From Nocardia sp. NRRL S-836 (lineage in GTDB: Bacteria > Actinomycetota > Actinomycetes > Mycobacteriales > Pseudonocardiaceae), in contig NZ_LGDY01000002.1 of NCBI RefSeq assembly GCF_001279525.1, positions 185,210 through 249,209 of the forward strand: 64,000 nucleotides of DNA, in the 5' to 3' direction. Both the position numbers and the translations under genes were made by a program. Within the stretch, counting starts at the first letter, position 1. Every line of letters starts with the position of its first letter. Under the pieces are notes generated by a model. The model had not been told where the DNA came from, did no database searches, and saw only the letters and a program-made list of their open reading frames with translations. Of this stretch, positions 34,689 through 43,795 are shown piece by piece.

Positions 34689-35636
34689 TTACGCGGTGTA
34701 GCTCACGCCGAGCTGGCGCAACGCCTCCTGGAGCGTGCGCATGACCTCCAGCGTGTTCTGCCAGGTGATCAGCGGGCTTTCGGTCAGCCCGGCCGCGACG
34801 CACTCCTCGACCGCGCGGATCTGGTGCGTGTAGCCCTCGTTCTCGATGGTGTGCACGACGCCGTTGATGGTCGCGCTCTGCGCGTTGAACATCGGGTCGG
34901 CGATCTCGATCGTGCCCTTCGTGCCCGCGATCTGCGCCTCACAGCCGATGTTCGCGACCAGCGAGCAGCTCAGCAACGCGTGCGCGCCACCGGGGTAGCC
35001 GAGCAGCAGGCCGGCGTCGGAGTCCACATCGGACGGCGCCTTGCCGCCCCACGCGTGGACCTCCTGCGGCACGCCGAGCAGCATGTGCGCGAACGCGACC
35101 GGGTAGACACCGAGGTCGAGCAACGCCCCGCCGCCCGCCTGTTTGGCCCACAGCCGGTCGGCCGGGTCGAAGGCGTGCGCGAAGCCGAAGCTCGCGCGCA
35201 GCGAACGGATCTCGCCGATCTCGCCGTTGGTCACCGCCTCGTGCACCTTGCGGATCAACGGGTTGAACCGGGTCCACATGGCCTCCATGAGGAACAGGTT
35301 CCTCGACCGCGCCCGTTCGACCATCTCCTCGGCGTCCGCGACCGTCAGCGCGAACGCCTTCTCGCACAGCACGTGCTTGCCCGCGTCGAGCGCGGCGAGC
35401 GTGACCTCGTGGTGCTGGCCGTGCGGGGTGGCGACGTAGACGACGTCGACGTCGGGGTCGGCGAGCAGGTCGTGGTAGTCGCCGTAGGCGCGTTCGATGC
35501 CGAACCGGTCGGCAAACGCTTGCGCCCTGGTGACGTCGCGGGAGGACACCGCGAGAACTGTGACGCCCTCGACTTTCAGCATGTCGGCGGTCACGGCTTG
35601 CGCGATCCCGCCCGTTGCGATCACACCCCACTTCAT
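34689..35636 (-). CDS. Gfo/Idh/MocA-family oxidoreductase
   Basis: A 315-aa NAD(P)-dependent sugar or related dehydrogenase. The N-terminal Rossmann domain is MKWGVIATGGIAQAVTADML and the central motif is CEKAFALTVADAEEM with the EK(x) lysine. The C-terminal domain has LLDLGVYPVAFAHMLLGVPQEV. ATG 35636 is the only good start. Monocistronic, with a palindromic terminator after it; divergent from YccF by 22 bp. Confidence 0.9.
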   Translation of the reverse strand: MKWGVIATGGIAQAVTADMLKVEGVTVLAVSSRDVTRAQAFADRFGIERAYGDYHDLLADPDVDVVYVATPHGQHHEVTLAALDAGKHVLCEKAFALTVADAEEMVERARSRNLFLMEAMWTRFNPLIRKVHEAVTNGEIGEIRSLRASFGFAHAFDPADRLWAKQAGGGALLDLGVYPVAFAHMLLGVPQEVHAWGGKAPSDVDSDAGLLLGYPGGAHALLSCSLVANIGCEAQIAGTKGTIEIADPMFNAQSATINGVVHTIENEGYTHQIRAVEECVAAGLTESPLITWQNTLEVMRTLQEALRQLGVSYTA

Positions 35637-35658
35637 GGGGTGAGCTTAGATTGGAGGC

Positions 35659-36033
35659 ATGCGCCTCATCCTGAACGTGATCTGGCTGGTGCTCGCCGGG
35701 TTCTGGATGGCCGTCGGCTACGCGGTCGCCGGCCTGATCTGCTGCATCCTGATCATCACGATCCCGTGGGGCATCGCGTCGTTCCGGATCGCGAACTACG
35801 CCCTGTGGCCGTTCGGCCGCGAGGTGGTCGACAAGCCCGGTGCCGGCACCGGATCGTTGCTGGGCAACGTCATCTGGATCGTCGTCGCGGGGCTGTGGCT
35901 CGCCATCGGGCACATCGTCACCGGCATCGCGCTCTGCGTCACGATCGTCGGCATCCCGCTGGGCATCGCGAACTTCAAGCTCGTCAAGGTCTCGCTGGTG
36001 CCGCTGGGCAAGGAGATCGTCGAGGTGCCGTGA
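35659..36033 (+). CDS. yccF: YccF-family membrane protein
   Basis: A 124-aa protein with four hydrophobic segments arranged as two repeats: IWLVLAGFWMAVGYAVAGLICCILIITIPWGIASFRIANYALWPFG is echoed by IWIVVAGLWLAIGHIVTGIALCVTIVGIPLGIANFKLVKVSLVPLG. That internal duplication is the YccF domain. Biological role unknown. ATG 35659 (MRLILNVIWL). The stop is 13 bp from the convergent acyl-CoA synthetase. Confidence 0.88.
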   Translation: MRLILNVIWLVLAGFWMAVGYAVAGLICCILIITIPWGIASFRIANYALWPFGREVVDKPGAGTGSLLGNVIWIVVAGLWLAIGHIVTGIALCVTIVGIPLGIANFKLVKVSLVPLGKEIVEVP

Positions 36034-36045
36034 GACGGGATCGCG

Positions 36046-37641
36046 CTAGGCGTGCTGGACGCCGTCGTCCAACCCGAGCAGCTCCACCGACCTCGTGCGC
36101 ATCTCCACCTTGCGCACCTTGCCGGTGACCGTCATCGGGAACTCGTCCACCACGTGCACGTAGCGCGGGATCTTGTAGTGGGCGAGCTTCCCGGCGCAGA
36201 ACTCCCGCACCGCCGCGGCCGTCAGCGGCTCGGCGCCCTCACGCATCCGCACCCACGCCATGAGCTCCTCGCCGTACTTCGGGTCCGGCACGCCGACCAC
36301 CTGGGCGTCGAGCACGTCCGGGTGCGTGTAGAGGTACTCCTCGACCTCGCGCGGGTAGACGTTCTCGCCACCGCGGATCACCATGTCCTTGATGCGGCCG
36401 GTGATGTTGACGTACGAGTCGTCGTCCATCACGGCCAGGTCGCCGGTGTGCATCCAGCCGGCGGCGTCGACGGCCTCCGCGGTCTTCTCCGGCTCGTCCC
36501 AGTAGCCGAGCATGACGGAGTAGCCGCGGGTGCAGAGCTCCCCCGGTGTGCCGCGGGGAACTGTCGCGCCGGTGACCGGGTCGACGATCTTGACCTCGAG
36601 GTGCGGGCCGACCCGGCCGACGGTGCCGACGCGGCGGTCGAGGGAGTCGTCGACGCGGGTCTGCGTCGACACGGGCGAGGTCTCGGTCATGCCGTAGCAG
36701 ATGGAGACCTCGCGCATGCCCATCCGGTCGACCACCTGCTTCATCACCTCGACCGGGCACGGGGAGCCGGCCATGATCCCGGTGCGCAGCGAGGAGAGGT
36801 CGTAGGAGTCGGCCAGGTCGAGCATGGCGATGAACATCGTGGGCACGCCGTAGAGCGACGTGCACCGCTCCTCCTGCACGGCGGCCAGGGTCGCGGCCGG
36901 GTCGAAGGCCGGCGCGGGGATCACGACGCACGCGCCGTGGCTGGTGGCGGCGAGGTTGCCCATGACCATGCCGAAGCAGTGGTAGAACGGCGGCACCACG
37001 CAGATGCGGTCGTCCTCGGTGTAGCTCAGCAGCTCGCCGACGAAGTAGCCGTTGTTGAGGATGTTGTGGTGCGACAGGGTCGCGCCCTTGGGGAAACCGG
37101 TCGTGCCGGACGTGTACTGGATGTTGATCGGGTCGTCCCGGTCCAGCGCGACGTCCGGGAGCTCCGCGCCGGTCCACTGTGGATCGTCGAGGAACACCAC
37201 GTGCCGCAGCGCGGTGCAGCGCGGCCGGACCTCGTCGATCATGCCCGCGTAGTCGGAGGTCTTGAACGACCGCGCGGACACCAGCGTGTGGACGCCCGCC
37301 TGGTTCAGCACGTACTCCAGCTCGTGCACGCGGTAGGCCGGGTTGACGTTGACCAGGATCGCGCCGATCCGTGCGGTGGCGTACTGCACGAAGACCCACT
37401 CCGCGCAGTTCGGTGCCCAGATGCCCACCCGGTCGCCCTTGCGCACGCCCAGCGCCGTGAGCCCGGCGGCCACGCGGGAGACCTCGGCCGCCAGCTCGGT
37501 GTAGGTCCACCGGCGATCAGTCGCCTTGTCGACAAGTGCCTCGCGGTCGCCGAAGCGCGCGACGGTCGCGGCGAGGTTGTCGCCGATGGTGTCGCCCAGC
37601 AGCGGGGCGGCCGACGTGCCCGAGGAGTAGCTGGCGGTCAT
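36046..37641 (-). CDS. Acyl-CoA synthetase (AMP-binding, FadD type)
   Basis: A 531-aa ANL-family enzyme: P-loop [19 protein letters not shown]-motif [11 protein letters not shown], hinge [18 protein letters not shown], and C-terminal Lys in TGKVRKVEM. It activates a fatty acid as acyl-AMP then acyl-CoA. ATG 37641 ([17 protein letters not shown]). It is followed by a 12-bp gap from the convergent yccF. Likely for fatty-acid degradation; chain length not predictable. Confidence 0.92.
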   Translation of the reverse strand: MTASYSSGTSAAPLLGDTIGDNLAATVARFGDREALVDKATDRRWTYTELAAEVSRVAAGLTALGVRKGDRVGIWAPNCAEWVFVQYATARIGAILVNVNPAYRVHELEYVLNQAGVHTLVSARSFKTSDYAGMIDEVRPRCTALRHVVFLDDPQWTGAELPDVALDRDDPINIQYTSGTTGFPKGATLSHHNILNNGYFVGELLSYTEDDRICVVPPFYHCFGMVMGNLAATSHGACVVIPAPAFDPAATLAAVQEERCTSLYGVPTMFIAMLDLADSYDLSSLRTGIMAGSPCPVEVMKQVVDRMGMREVSICYGMTETSPVSTQTRVDDSLDRRVGTVGRVGPHLEVKIVDPVTGATVPRGTPGELCTRGYSVMLGYWDEPEKTAEAVDAAGWMHTGDLAVMDDDSYVNITGRIKDMVIRGGENVYPREVEEYLYTHPDVLDAQVVGVPDPKYGEELMAWVRMREGAEPLTAAAVREFCAGKLAHYKIPRYVHVVDEFPMTVTGKVRKVEMRTRSVELLGLDDGVQHA

Positions 37642-37655
37642 TCATGCCACCGTAG

Positions 37656-38462
37656 TCAGGCCTGCGGGTAGGGCAAGGGGACGACGAGGCACGGCCCGCC
37701 GCTGTAGAGGCCGGCGTCGATCGCCAGCACCTTGTCGTCCGCGTACACCAGCGGCCCGTCGATCTGCTCCGGCGTGACCCCGAGCTGGTCGGCGATGACG
37801 CTGTGCCCGTGCACGATCGTGTTGCCGCCCAGGGTGGCCAGCAGCTCGTCGGCGATCTCCGAGCCCTGCGGGCCGCGGAAGGCGTACCTGGTCGTCATCT
37901 TGCGCCAGCACTCCCACCACTCGACCAGGTCGTCGCCCTTGAGCACCTGCCGGACTGCGTCGTTGACCTCCTCGATCGAGGACCCCCATTCGAGGTAGGC
38001 CACCGTGTCGGAGTGCATCAGCAGGTGGTCGTCGCGCAGCTGCAGCACCGGCCGGGTCGTCAGCCACTCGACGTGGGCGTCGGTCAGCCGGTCCTGGTCG
38101 CTGCGCAGCCCGCCGTTGAGCAGCCAGCTGCGCGCGAACGACCGCGGCCCCATGCTGTCGGGCACCTGCTCGTCGCCGAACCGGTACATGCCCAGCAGCA
38201 GCACCTCGTGGTTGCCGATCAACGAGTTGACCGCGCCACCCGCCTGCGCCGCCTCCTCGCCGAGGCGCATGACCAGGTCGATCACGCCGACGCCGTCGGG
38301 GCCGCGGTCCACGAAGTCGCCGAGGAACCACAGCTCGGCCGCACCACCGGCCCAGTGCCCCTCCTCGTCGCACAGCTCGGCGGCGTGCAGGGCCCTGATC
38401 AGTTCGGCGAGGTGCCCGTGCACGTCACCCACGACGTACATCGGACGGCGATCCTTGTCCAC
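37656..38462 (-). CDS. Metallophosphoesterase (PPP-like phosphatase)
   Basis: A 268-aa calcineurin-like phosphoesterase with motifs VVGDVHGHL, FLGDFVDRGPDG, SLIGNHEVLL, LMHSD and HGHSV, which ligate two metals. These look closer to Ser/Thr protein phosphatase and ApaH than to nucleases. GTG 38462 (VDKDRRPMYVV) or the ATG at 38441 (MYVVGDVHGH) could start it. It lies 14 bp upstream of the acyl-CoA synthetase gene on the same strand, so they may be cotranscribed. Confidence 0.87.
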   Translation of the reverse strand: MDKDRRPMYVVGDVHGHLAELIRALHAAELCDEEGHWAGGAAELWFLGDFVDRGPDGVGVIDLVMRLGEEAAQAGGAVNSLIGNHEVLLLGMYRFGDEQVPDSMGPRSFARSWLLNGGLRSDQDRLTDAHVEWLTTRPVLQLRDDHLLMHSDTVAYLEWGSSIEEVNDAVRQVLKGDDLVEWWECWRKMTTRYAFRGPQGSEIADELLATLGGNTIVHGHSVIADQLGVTPEQIDGPLVYADDKVLAIDAGLYSGGPCLVVPLPYPQA

Positions 38463-38494
38463 CTCCGCGACGATAGGTGATGAACCCTCGCGCG

Positions 38495-39286
38495 TCAGTG
38501 GTCAGTCCAGTCGCCGAACGGGTCCTGAGAGTGACCGACCAGCTCGGCGATCGACTTGAGCACGCGCGTCGGCCGGTACGGGTACATCTCGGCGTGCTCG
38601 GAGGTGAAGATCCCGGACAGCACCAGGATCGTGGACAGGCCCGCCTCCAGGCCCGAGCGCACGTCGGTGTCCATCCGGTCGCCGATCATGAGAGCGTTCT
38701 CCGAGTGCGAGCCCAGCGCGCGCAGGGCCGACCGCATCATCAACGGGTTCGGCTTGCCCACGTAGTACGGCGCACGCCCGGTGGCGCGCTCGATCAACGC
38801 CGCCACCGCGCCGGTCGCGGGCAGCGAGCCCTCGCGGGACGGGCCGGTCGCGTCCGGGTTGGTCGCGATGAACTTCGCGCCCTCCTCGACCAGGCGGATG
38901 GCCTTGGTGATCGCCGTGAAGCTGTAGGTGCGGGTCTCGCCGAGCACCACGTAGTCCGGGTCGCGGTCGGTCAGCACGTAGCCGATCTCGTGCAGCGCGG
39001 TGGTGAGGCCGGCCTCGCCGATGACGAACGCCGAGCCGTTCGGGCGCTGCGAGTCGAGGAACCGGGCGGTGGCCAGCGCGGAGGTCCAGATCGAGGACTC
39101 GGGGATGTCGAGGCCGGTGCGCAGCAGCCGCGCGCGCAGGTCGCGTGGCGTGTAGATGGAGTTGTTCGTCAGCACGAGGAACGGGGTCTCGGAGGCGCGC
39201 AGCTCTCCCACGAACTCGTCAGCACCGGGGATCAGGTGCTCTTCGTGCACCAGAACGCCGTCCATGTCCATCAAGTAGTGCCACAT
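38495..39286 (-). CDS. HAD-IIA hydrolase (NagD/PGP-like)
   Basis: A 263-aa phosphatase: MDMDGVLVHEE (motif I), LTNNS (motif II), GKPNPLMMRSAL and MIGDRMDTDVRSGLEAGLSTILVLSG (motifs III/IV), in the order of HAD subclass IIA, with the cap between motifs II and III. Start ATG 39286 (MWHYLMDMDGVL). Substrate likely a small phosphate ester. It follows the MarR gene on the same strand with 4 bp between them, so the pair is likely an operon. Confidence 0.9.
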   Translation of the reverse strand: MWHYLMDMDGVLVHEEHLIPGADEFVGELRASETPFLVLTNNSIYTPRDLRARLLRTGLDIPESSIWTSALATARFLDSQRPNGSAFVIGEAGLTTALHEIGYVLTDRDPDYVVLGETRTYSFTAITKAIRLVEEGAKFIATNPDATGPSREGSLPATGAVAALIERATGRAPYYVGKPNPLMMRSALRALGSHSENALMIGDRMDTDVRSGLEAGLSTILVLSGIFTSEHAEMYPYRPTRVLKSIAELVGHSQDPFGDWTDH

Positions 39287-39290
39287 GGGT

Positions 39291-39746
39291 CTAAGTATCG
39301 ATCACGCGCTTGCGGAACGTCTCGATCTGGAGCTTGAGATAACGCTCGATCACGTCGAGCTCGTCGGCGTCGAAGTGGTCGAGCACCTCGACCAGGCTCA
39401 GCCGGGCCTTCTCGAACGGGGCACCGAACTTCTCCAGGTCACCCGGTGTGACCTCGACCAGGACCTTGCGGCGGTCGTGCGGGTCGCGGACCCGGCGGAC
39501 GTAGCCGGCCCGTTCGAGGCGGTCGATCACGCCGGTGACGGCGCCGGTGGACAGGCCGGACAGCTCGGCGATGCGACCGGCGGTGAGCGGTCCGTCCGCC
39601 CGCAGCGCGAGGTCGAGGCACTTCTCGTCGGTCGGCGACAGACCCATCTGCGCGGCCACCTTCGTGTGGAACATGACGGTGAGCGCGCTTTGCTCCCGCA
39701 TGTACCAGGTGAACCTCTCCAGCGCCTCCGGTTCCATGTCGAACAT
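39291..39746 (-). CDS. MarR-family regulator with an operator at its start codon
   Basis: A 151-aa winged-helix protein: LTAGRIAELSGLSTGAVTGVIDRLERAGYVRRVRDPHDRRKVLVEV covers recognition helix and wing, and the ends are dimer helices. ATG 39746 (MFDMEPEALERFTWYMR); longer frames go through the moaA promoter. A perfect 13-bp palindrome (39747-39759) directly abuts the start codon, suggesting autorepression. Probable operon with the HAD-IIA gene downstream; divergent to moaA. Confidence 0.88.
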   Translation of the reverse strand: MFDMEPEALERFTWYMREQSALTVMFHTKVAAQMGLSPTDEKCLDLALRADGPLTAGRIAELSGLSTGAVTGVIDRLERAGYVRRVRDPHDRRKVLVEVTPGDLEKFGAPFEKARLSLVEVLDHFDADELDVIERYLKLQIETFRKRVIDT

Positions 39747-39759
39747 CTTAGCCGCTAAG
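39747..39759. promoter_or_regulatory. Perfect palindrome, probable MarR operator
   Basis: CTTAGCCGCTAAG is a perfect 6-1-6 dyad touching the MarR start codon, in the 106-bp gap before moaA. Binding here would block the MarR ribosome-binding site or promoter. Confidence 0.65.
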
Positions 39760-39852
39760 ACAATTCCTTGTGACCGTGCTCCAAACGGGCGGAACGTGAT
39801 AAAGCCTTCTTGTGTCGTCATCAACGAGAGGTTCTTCATTACCCTTGATGAG

Positions 39853-40911
39853 GTGACAGCAGTCGAACTGGGACTACCCGTCGTTCGCGGCACGCCGGAC
39901 GCGTCCACGCGGCCGGACACGCCGCGGCTCGTCGACCGGTTCGGGCGGGTCGCGAAGGACCTGCGGGTCTCGCTCACCGACCGCTGCAACCTGCGGTGCA
40001 CGTACTGCATGCCGGCCGAGGGCCTCGACTGGCTGCAGAAGGACGAGCTGCTCACCGACGCCGAACTGGTCCGGCTGCTGCGGATCGCGGTGGTCGACCT
40101 GGGCGTCACCGACATCCGGTTCACCGGCGGCGAGCCGTTGCTGCGCCGCGGCCTGGAGAACGTGATCGCCGCGACCGCCGAGCTGGAACCCCGGCCGCGG
40201 ATGTCGATGACCACGAACGGCATCGGCCTGTCCCGGCGGGCGAAGTCGCTGAAGGCCGCCGGACTGAACCGCATCAACGTCTCGCTCGACACCCTCGACC
40301 CCGACCGCTTCGCGACCCTGACCAGGCGCGACCGCATCACCGACGTGCTCGACGGCCTCGACGCCGCACGCGAGGCCGGCCTGGAACCGGTGAAGGTCAA
40401 CTCCGTGCTGCTGCGCGGCGTGAACGACGACGAGGCCGTCCCGCTGCTGCGGTTCTGCGTGGAGAACGGCTACCAGCTGCGGTTCATCGAGCAGATGCCG
40501 CTCGACCCGCAGCACGGCTGGACCCGCACGAACATGGTCACCGCCGACGAGATCCTCGCGATGTTGTCCACCGCCTACACGCTCACACCCTCCGAGGTCC
40601 CGCGCGGCGGCGCCCCAGCCGAACGCTGGCTGGTCGACGGCGGCCCCGCGGTGGTCGGCGTGATCGCGTCGGTGACCAGGCCGTTCTGCGCCGCCTGCGA
40701 CCGCACCCGGCTCACCTCCGACGGCCAGATCCGCAACTGCCTGTTCAGCCAGTCGGAGACGGACCTGCGCGCCCTGCTGCGCGACGGCTCCCCCGACTCG
40801 GCCGTCGCCGACGCCTGGCGCGCCACGATGTGGGCGAAGGCGGCCGGGCACGGCATCAACGACGCGGGCTTCAGCCAGCCCGACCGCCCCATGAGCGCGA
40901 TCGGAGGATGA
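39853..40911 (+). CDS. moaA: GTP 3',8-cyclase (molybdenum cofactor biosynthesis MoaA)
   Basis: A 352-aa radical-SAM enzyme that starts molybdopterin synthesis from GTP. The N-terminal cluster motif CNLRCTYCMP binds the SAM-linked [4Fe-4S]; FTGGEPLLR and NVSLDTLD follow. The C-terminal cluster ligands are CAACDRTRLTSDG...NC, and the terminal GG (MSAIGG) essential for MoaA-MoaC coupling is present. GTG 39853 (VTAVELGLPVVRG) is chosen because it gives the usual actinobacterial N-terminus; a longer in-frame extension crosses the MarR operator. It overlaps moaD as ATGA. Confidence 0.94.
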   Translation: MTAVELGLPVVRGTPDASTRPDTPRLVDRFGRVAKDLRVSLTDRCNLRCTYCMPAEGLDWLQKDELLTDAELVRLLRIAVVDLGVTDIRFTGGEPLLRRGLENVIAATAELEPRPRMSMTTNGIGLSRRAKSLKAAGLNRINVSLDTLDPDRFATLTRRDRITDVLDGLDAAREAGLEPVKVNSVLLRGVNDDEAVPLLRFCVENGYQLRFIEQMPLDPQHGWTRTNMVTADEILAMLSTAYTLTPSEVPRGGAPAERWLVDGGPAVVGVIASVTRPFCAACDRTRLTSDGQIRNCLFSQSETDLRALLRDGSPDSAVADAWRATMWAKAAGHGINDAGFSQPDRPMSAIGG

Positions 40912-41177
40912 CGGTGCCTGTGACGACCGCCGTGAGGATCCGCTACTTCGCGGGCGCGCGCGCCGCGGCCGGGGTCGCGGACGAGGACCTGGTGCTCGAC
41001 GGCGACCCCACGGTCGCGGTCGTGGTCAGCGCCATCGGGCAACGGCACGGTGACCGGCTCGGGAAGGTGCTCGCGGCGTCGAGCTTCCTGCTGGACGGGG
41101 TCGCGGTGCGGGACACGTCGGTGCGGGTGCCGGCCGGGGCCCAGCTGGACGTGCTGCCGCCGTTCGCGGGCGGCTGA
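40908..41177 (+). CDS. moaD: Molybdopterin synthase small subunit MoaD
   Basis: An 89-aa ubiquitin-like protein, MTVPVTTAVRIRYFAGARAAAG, ending PPFAGG. The C-terminal diglycine carries the sulfur as thiocarboxylate. ATG 40908 overlaps the moaA stop by 4 bp, so both are coupled. moaE, its partner, lies 8 kb away on the other strand beyond rpfA. Confidence 0.9.
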   Translation: MTVPVTTAVRIRYFAGARAAAGVADEDLVLDGDPTVAVVVSAIGQRHGDRLGKVLAASSFLLDGVAVRDTSVRVPAGAQLDVLPPFAGG

Positions 41178-41359
41178 GCAGGGCGGCTGAGCAGGGCGGC
41201 CGGGGTTCGGACCGGCCGGAGCGCGGGCGGCCGGATCGCGGGCGGCTGAGCCCGAGCGGTCGGATCGCGGGCGGCTGGGCGCGGGCCGTTGAGCCCGAGC
41301 GGTCGGATCGCGAGCCGTTGAACGCAAGCTCTTGAGCACGGGCCGTTGAGCCTCGGCGG
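41168..41359. repeat. Imperfect GC-rich repeats between moaD and the regulator gene
   Basis: The interval between convergent genes is built of variants of GGGCGGCTGAGC (or GGGCCGTTGAGC). A perfect 23-base direct repeat is at 41247-41269 and 41290-41312. There is no open frame of interest. Slipped-strand expansion is likely. Confidence 0.65.
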
Positions 41360-43795
41360 CTAGCTCGCGGGCGGTTCGCCCACGGACAGCTCGGCCAGGC
41401 GCCGTTCCCACACCCTGCGCCCGGTCGCCCGAGCCAGCTCCATCCCGCGCAGCCGCAACCGCTCGGCCTCCTCGAACTCCCCCATCGCCCGCCGGATCTC
41501 CACGAGCTCGGCCACCACCTGCACCTGCCGCACCCGCAGCTGGCCGCGTTCGGCGCGGTCGTCGGCCTCGGTGGCGTAGCGCAGTGCCAGGTCGAGGTGG
41601 CCGGCCACGCGGTGGTCGGCGGCCAGAGCGGCGAGTGCCTGGACCTCTCCCCTGGCGAACCCCGCCTTGCGGGAGATCGCCAGCGACTGCTCGTGCTCGA
41701 CGACGGCCTCCTCGACGCGGCCCTGCCGTTCCAGTGCCGTGCCGAGGCTGATGCGGCCGTCGGCCTCGTGCGTGTCGTCGCCGCTCGCCACGGCCAGCTC
41801 GACGGCGCGGCGGGCGTCCTGCTCCGCCTCGGCGTGGCGGCCCTGTTCGAGGCGGAGGAACGCGCGGGTCTCCATGCTGCGGCTCGGGAAGTGCGGGCCC
41901 AGCTCCGGGGTGGTGAGGGTGGCGACCTCGGCCAGGTAGCGCTCCGAGGTGTCGAAGTCGCCGGGGAAGAGGTAGACCGAGGCGAGGCCCTGCAGGCAGT
42001 AGGCGACACCGGCGGTGAGGCCGGCGGCGCGGGAGATCCGCAGGGCCTCCTCGCCGTAGGAGACGGCCAGGTCGAGCGGGCCCAGGTCGACCAGGATGCT
42101 GCTGAGGTTGTAGAGGGCGTTCGGGCTGCGTTCGATGGTCAGCGACTCCTGCATCGCCGCGACCGCCTCTGCGAGGTCGCCGAGCTCCCAGTGGATGATG
42201 CCGAGGTTGGTCAGCAGTGAGCCCAGGACCTGCCGGTCGCCGTGGTCGCGGGCCAGCGCCACGGCGCGGGTGTACTCGGGCAGGGCCTCGGCGAACTCGC
42301 CGGAACGCCAGTGCGCGAGGCCGAGCGAGCCGTGCATGGTCGCCTCGGCGCCCACGTCGCCGCGGGCACGGGCGGCGCGCAGGCCGGCGCGGGCGCTGGT
42401 CTGCCACTCGACGACGTTCGCCGCGTGGTGCAGGAAGTGGGCGCGCATCGCGTCGGTCAGCTGCCAGGCGACGGGCTGGTCGCCGGCGGCGAGGATCGCG
42501 GCGACGACGTTCTGGCGTTCGGTGTCGAGCCAGGCCAGCGCGCCGGTCATGGTGGCCAGGTCGTGGACGGGCAGGTCGGGCGGCAGCTCCGGCAACGGCA
42601 GGCGGTGCAGCTCCGGGTTCAGCGTGCGGCCCGCGCGGTCGGCGTTGAGCAGGTAGTAGGAGAACAGGCGGGCCGGTGACGCGTCGCCCAGCCGCAGTGC
42701 GTACGCGCGCAGCAGGTCGTGGAGGCTGTGGCGGTCTTGCGCGCGTTGCACCAGGTTCGCCGCGACGAGCTGGTCCAGCGGTTCGGCGGCGGGTGCGCCG
42801 AGCAGCGCGGTCGCGGCCTCGACGCCGAAGTCCGGGCCGGGGATCTGACCGAGCAGCCGGAACAAGCGTTGCGCGCGGTCGGGCAGTGCGAGGTAGGACA
42901 GTTCGAACGTGGCGCGCACGGCCGTGTCGCCCTCGATCTCCAGCGCGTCCAGCCTGCCCTCGCCGCGCAGGTCGGCGAGGTAGTCGGTGAGGTGGCGGTC
43001 GGTCAGGTGCGCCGCGGCGATCCGCAGGGCGAGCGGCAGGTGGGCGCACCAGCCGACGAGCTCGGCGCGGTCGGGCAGCGCGCCGTCGATGCGCATGTTG
43101 GTGAGCAGCTCGTCGGCCTCGGCGTCGTCGAACACGCCCAGCCGGAGCTGCTCGTGGTCCGGCAGGTCGGTGCGGCTGGTGACGATCACCCGGCTGCCCG
43201 GACCGGCCGGCAGCAGCGGGGCGACCAGGTCGGCGGTGGCGTTGTCGATCACCACGAGCAGGCGCAGCCCGGCGGTCAGCTGCCCGTACAGGTCGGTCTG
43301 CGCGTCGAGCGAGGCCGGGACCTGGTCGGCGCCCAGTGCGCGCAGGAACCGGGAGAGCGCCTGCTCGGCGGTCACCGGCTCGCTCTCGGAGAACGCGCGG
43401 AGGTTCACGTGCAGCTGGCCGTCGGGGTGGGCGTCGCTCAGCCGGTGGGCGACGTGGACGGCGAGCGAGGTCTTGCCGACGCCGGGCGGGCCGGTGATCG
43501 CGAGCACCGGCGCCCGCGAGCGCAGCGCGGCCTCGATCTCCTCGGCGCGGCCGACGAAGTCGGGCAGGTCGGCCGGCAGCTGGCGCGGGCCGGGCCTGCG
43601 CACGACCAGGCGGTAGCCGTGCGGCTCGGTGATCACGGTGTCGGTGGCGCGCAGCCGTTGGACGAGGTTGCGCAGCGCGGCCTTCGGGTTCGCCGGCCGG
43701 CCGTCCGCCCAGACGGCGTCGATCAGCTCGTCGAACGAGACGGGCTGACCGGGACGGGCGGCGAGCGCGGTGCGGAGCAGGTCGATCCTGGTCAT
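41360..43795 (-). CDS. AfsR-like regulator: winged helix, NB-ARC ATPase, TPR (second of tandem pair)
   Basis: An 811-aa STAND-type protein starting MTRIDLLRTALAARPGQPVS. Residues 1-70 are an OmpR/SARP-type winged helix (FDELIDAVWADGRPANPKAALRNLVQRL); 75-350 are the NB-ARC domain with Walker A GPPGVGKTSLAVHVA (101-112), LLVVIDNATAD and SRTDLPD. The rest (about 480-800) is tetratricopeptide repeats. The bacterial transcriptional activator domain normally found after the winged helix in SARP/AfsR proteins is absent. ATG 43795 overlaps the upstream paralog's stop. Likely ATP-gated transcription regulator; targets unknown. Confidence 0.87.
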   Translation of the reverse strand: MTRIDLLRTALAARPGQPVSFDELIDAVWADGRPANPKAALRNLVQRLRATDTVITEPHGYRLVVRRPGPRQLPADLPDFVGRAEEIEAALRSRAPVLAITGPPGVGKTSLAVHVAHRLSDAHPDGQLHVNLRAFSESEPVTAEQALSRFLRALGADQVPASLDAQTDLYGQLTAGLRLLVVIDNATADLVAPLLPAGPGSRVIVTSRTDLPDHEQLRLGVFDDAEADELLTNMRIDGALPDRAELVGWCAHLPLALRIAAAHLTDRHLTDYLADLRGEGRLDALEIEGDTAVRATFELSYLALPDRAQRLFRLLGQIPGPDFGVEAATALLGAPAAEPLDQLVAANLVQRAQDRHSLHDLLRAYALRLGDASPARLFSYYLLNADRAGRTLNPELHRLPLPELPPDLPVHDLATMTGALAWLDTERQNVVAAILAAGDQPVAWQLTDAMRAHFLHHAANVVEWQTSARAGLRAARARGDVGAEATMHGSLGLAHWRSGEFAEALPEYTRAVALARDHGDRQVLGSLLTNLGIIHWELGDLAEAVAAMQESLTIERSPNALYNLSSILVDLGPLDLAVSYGEEALRISRAAGLTAGVAYCLQGLASVYLFPGDFDTSERYLAEVATLTTPELGPHFPSRSMETRAFLRLEQGRHAEAEQDARRAVELAVASGDDTHEADGRISLGTALERQGRVEEAVVEHEQSLAISRKAGFARGEVQALAALAADHRVAGHLDLALRYATEADDRAERGQLRVRQVQVVAELVEIRRAMGEFEEAERLRLRGMELARATGRRVWERRLAELSVGEPPAS

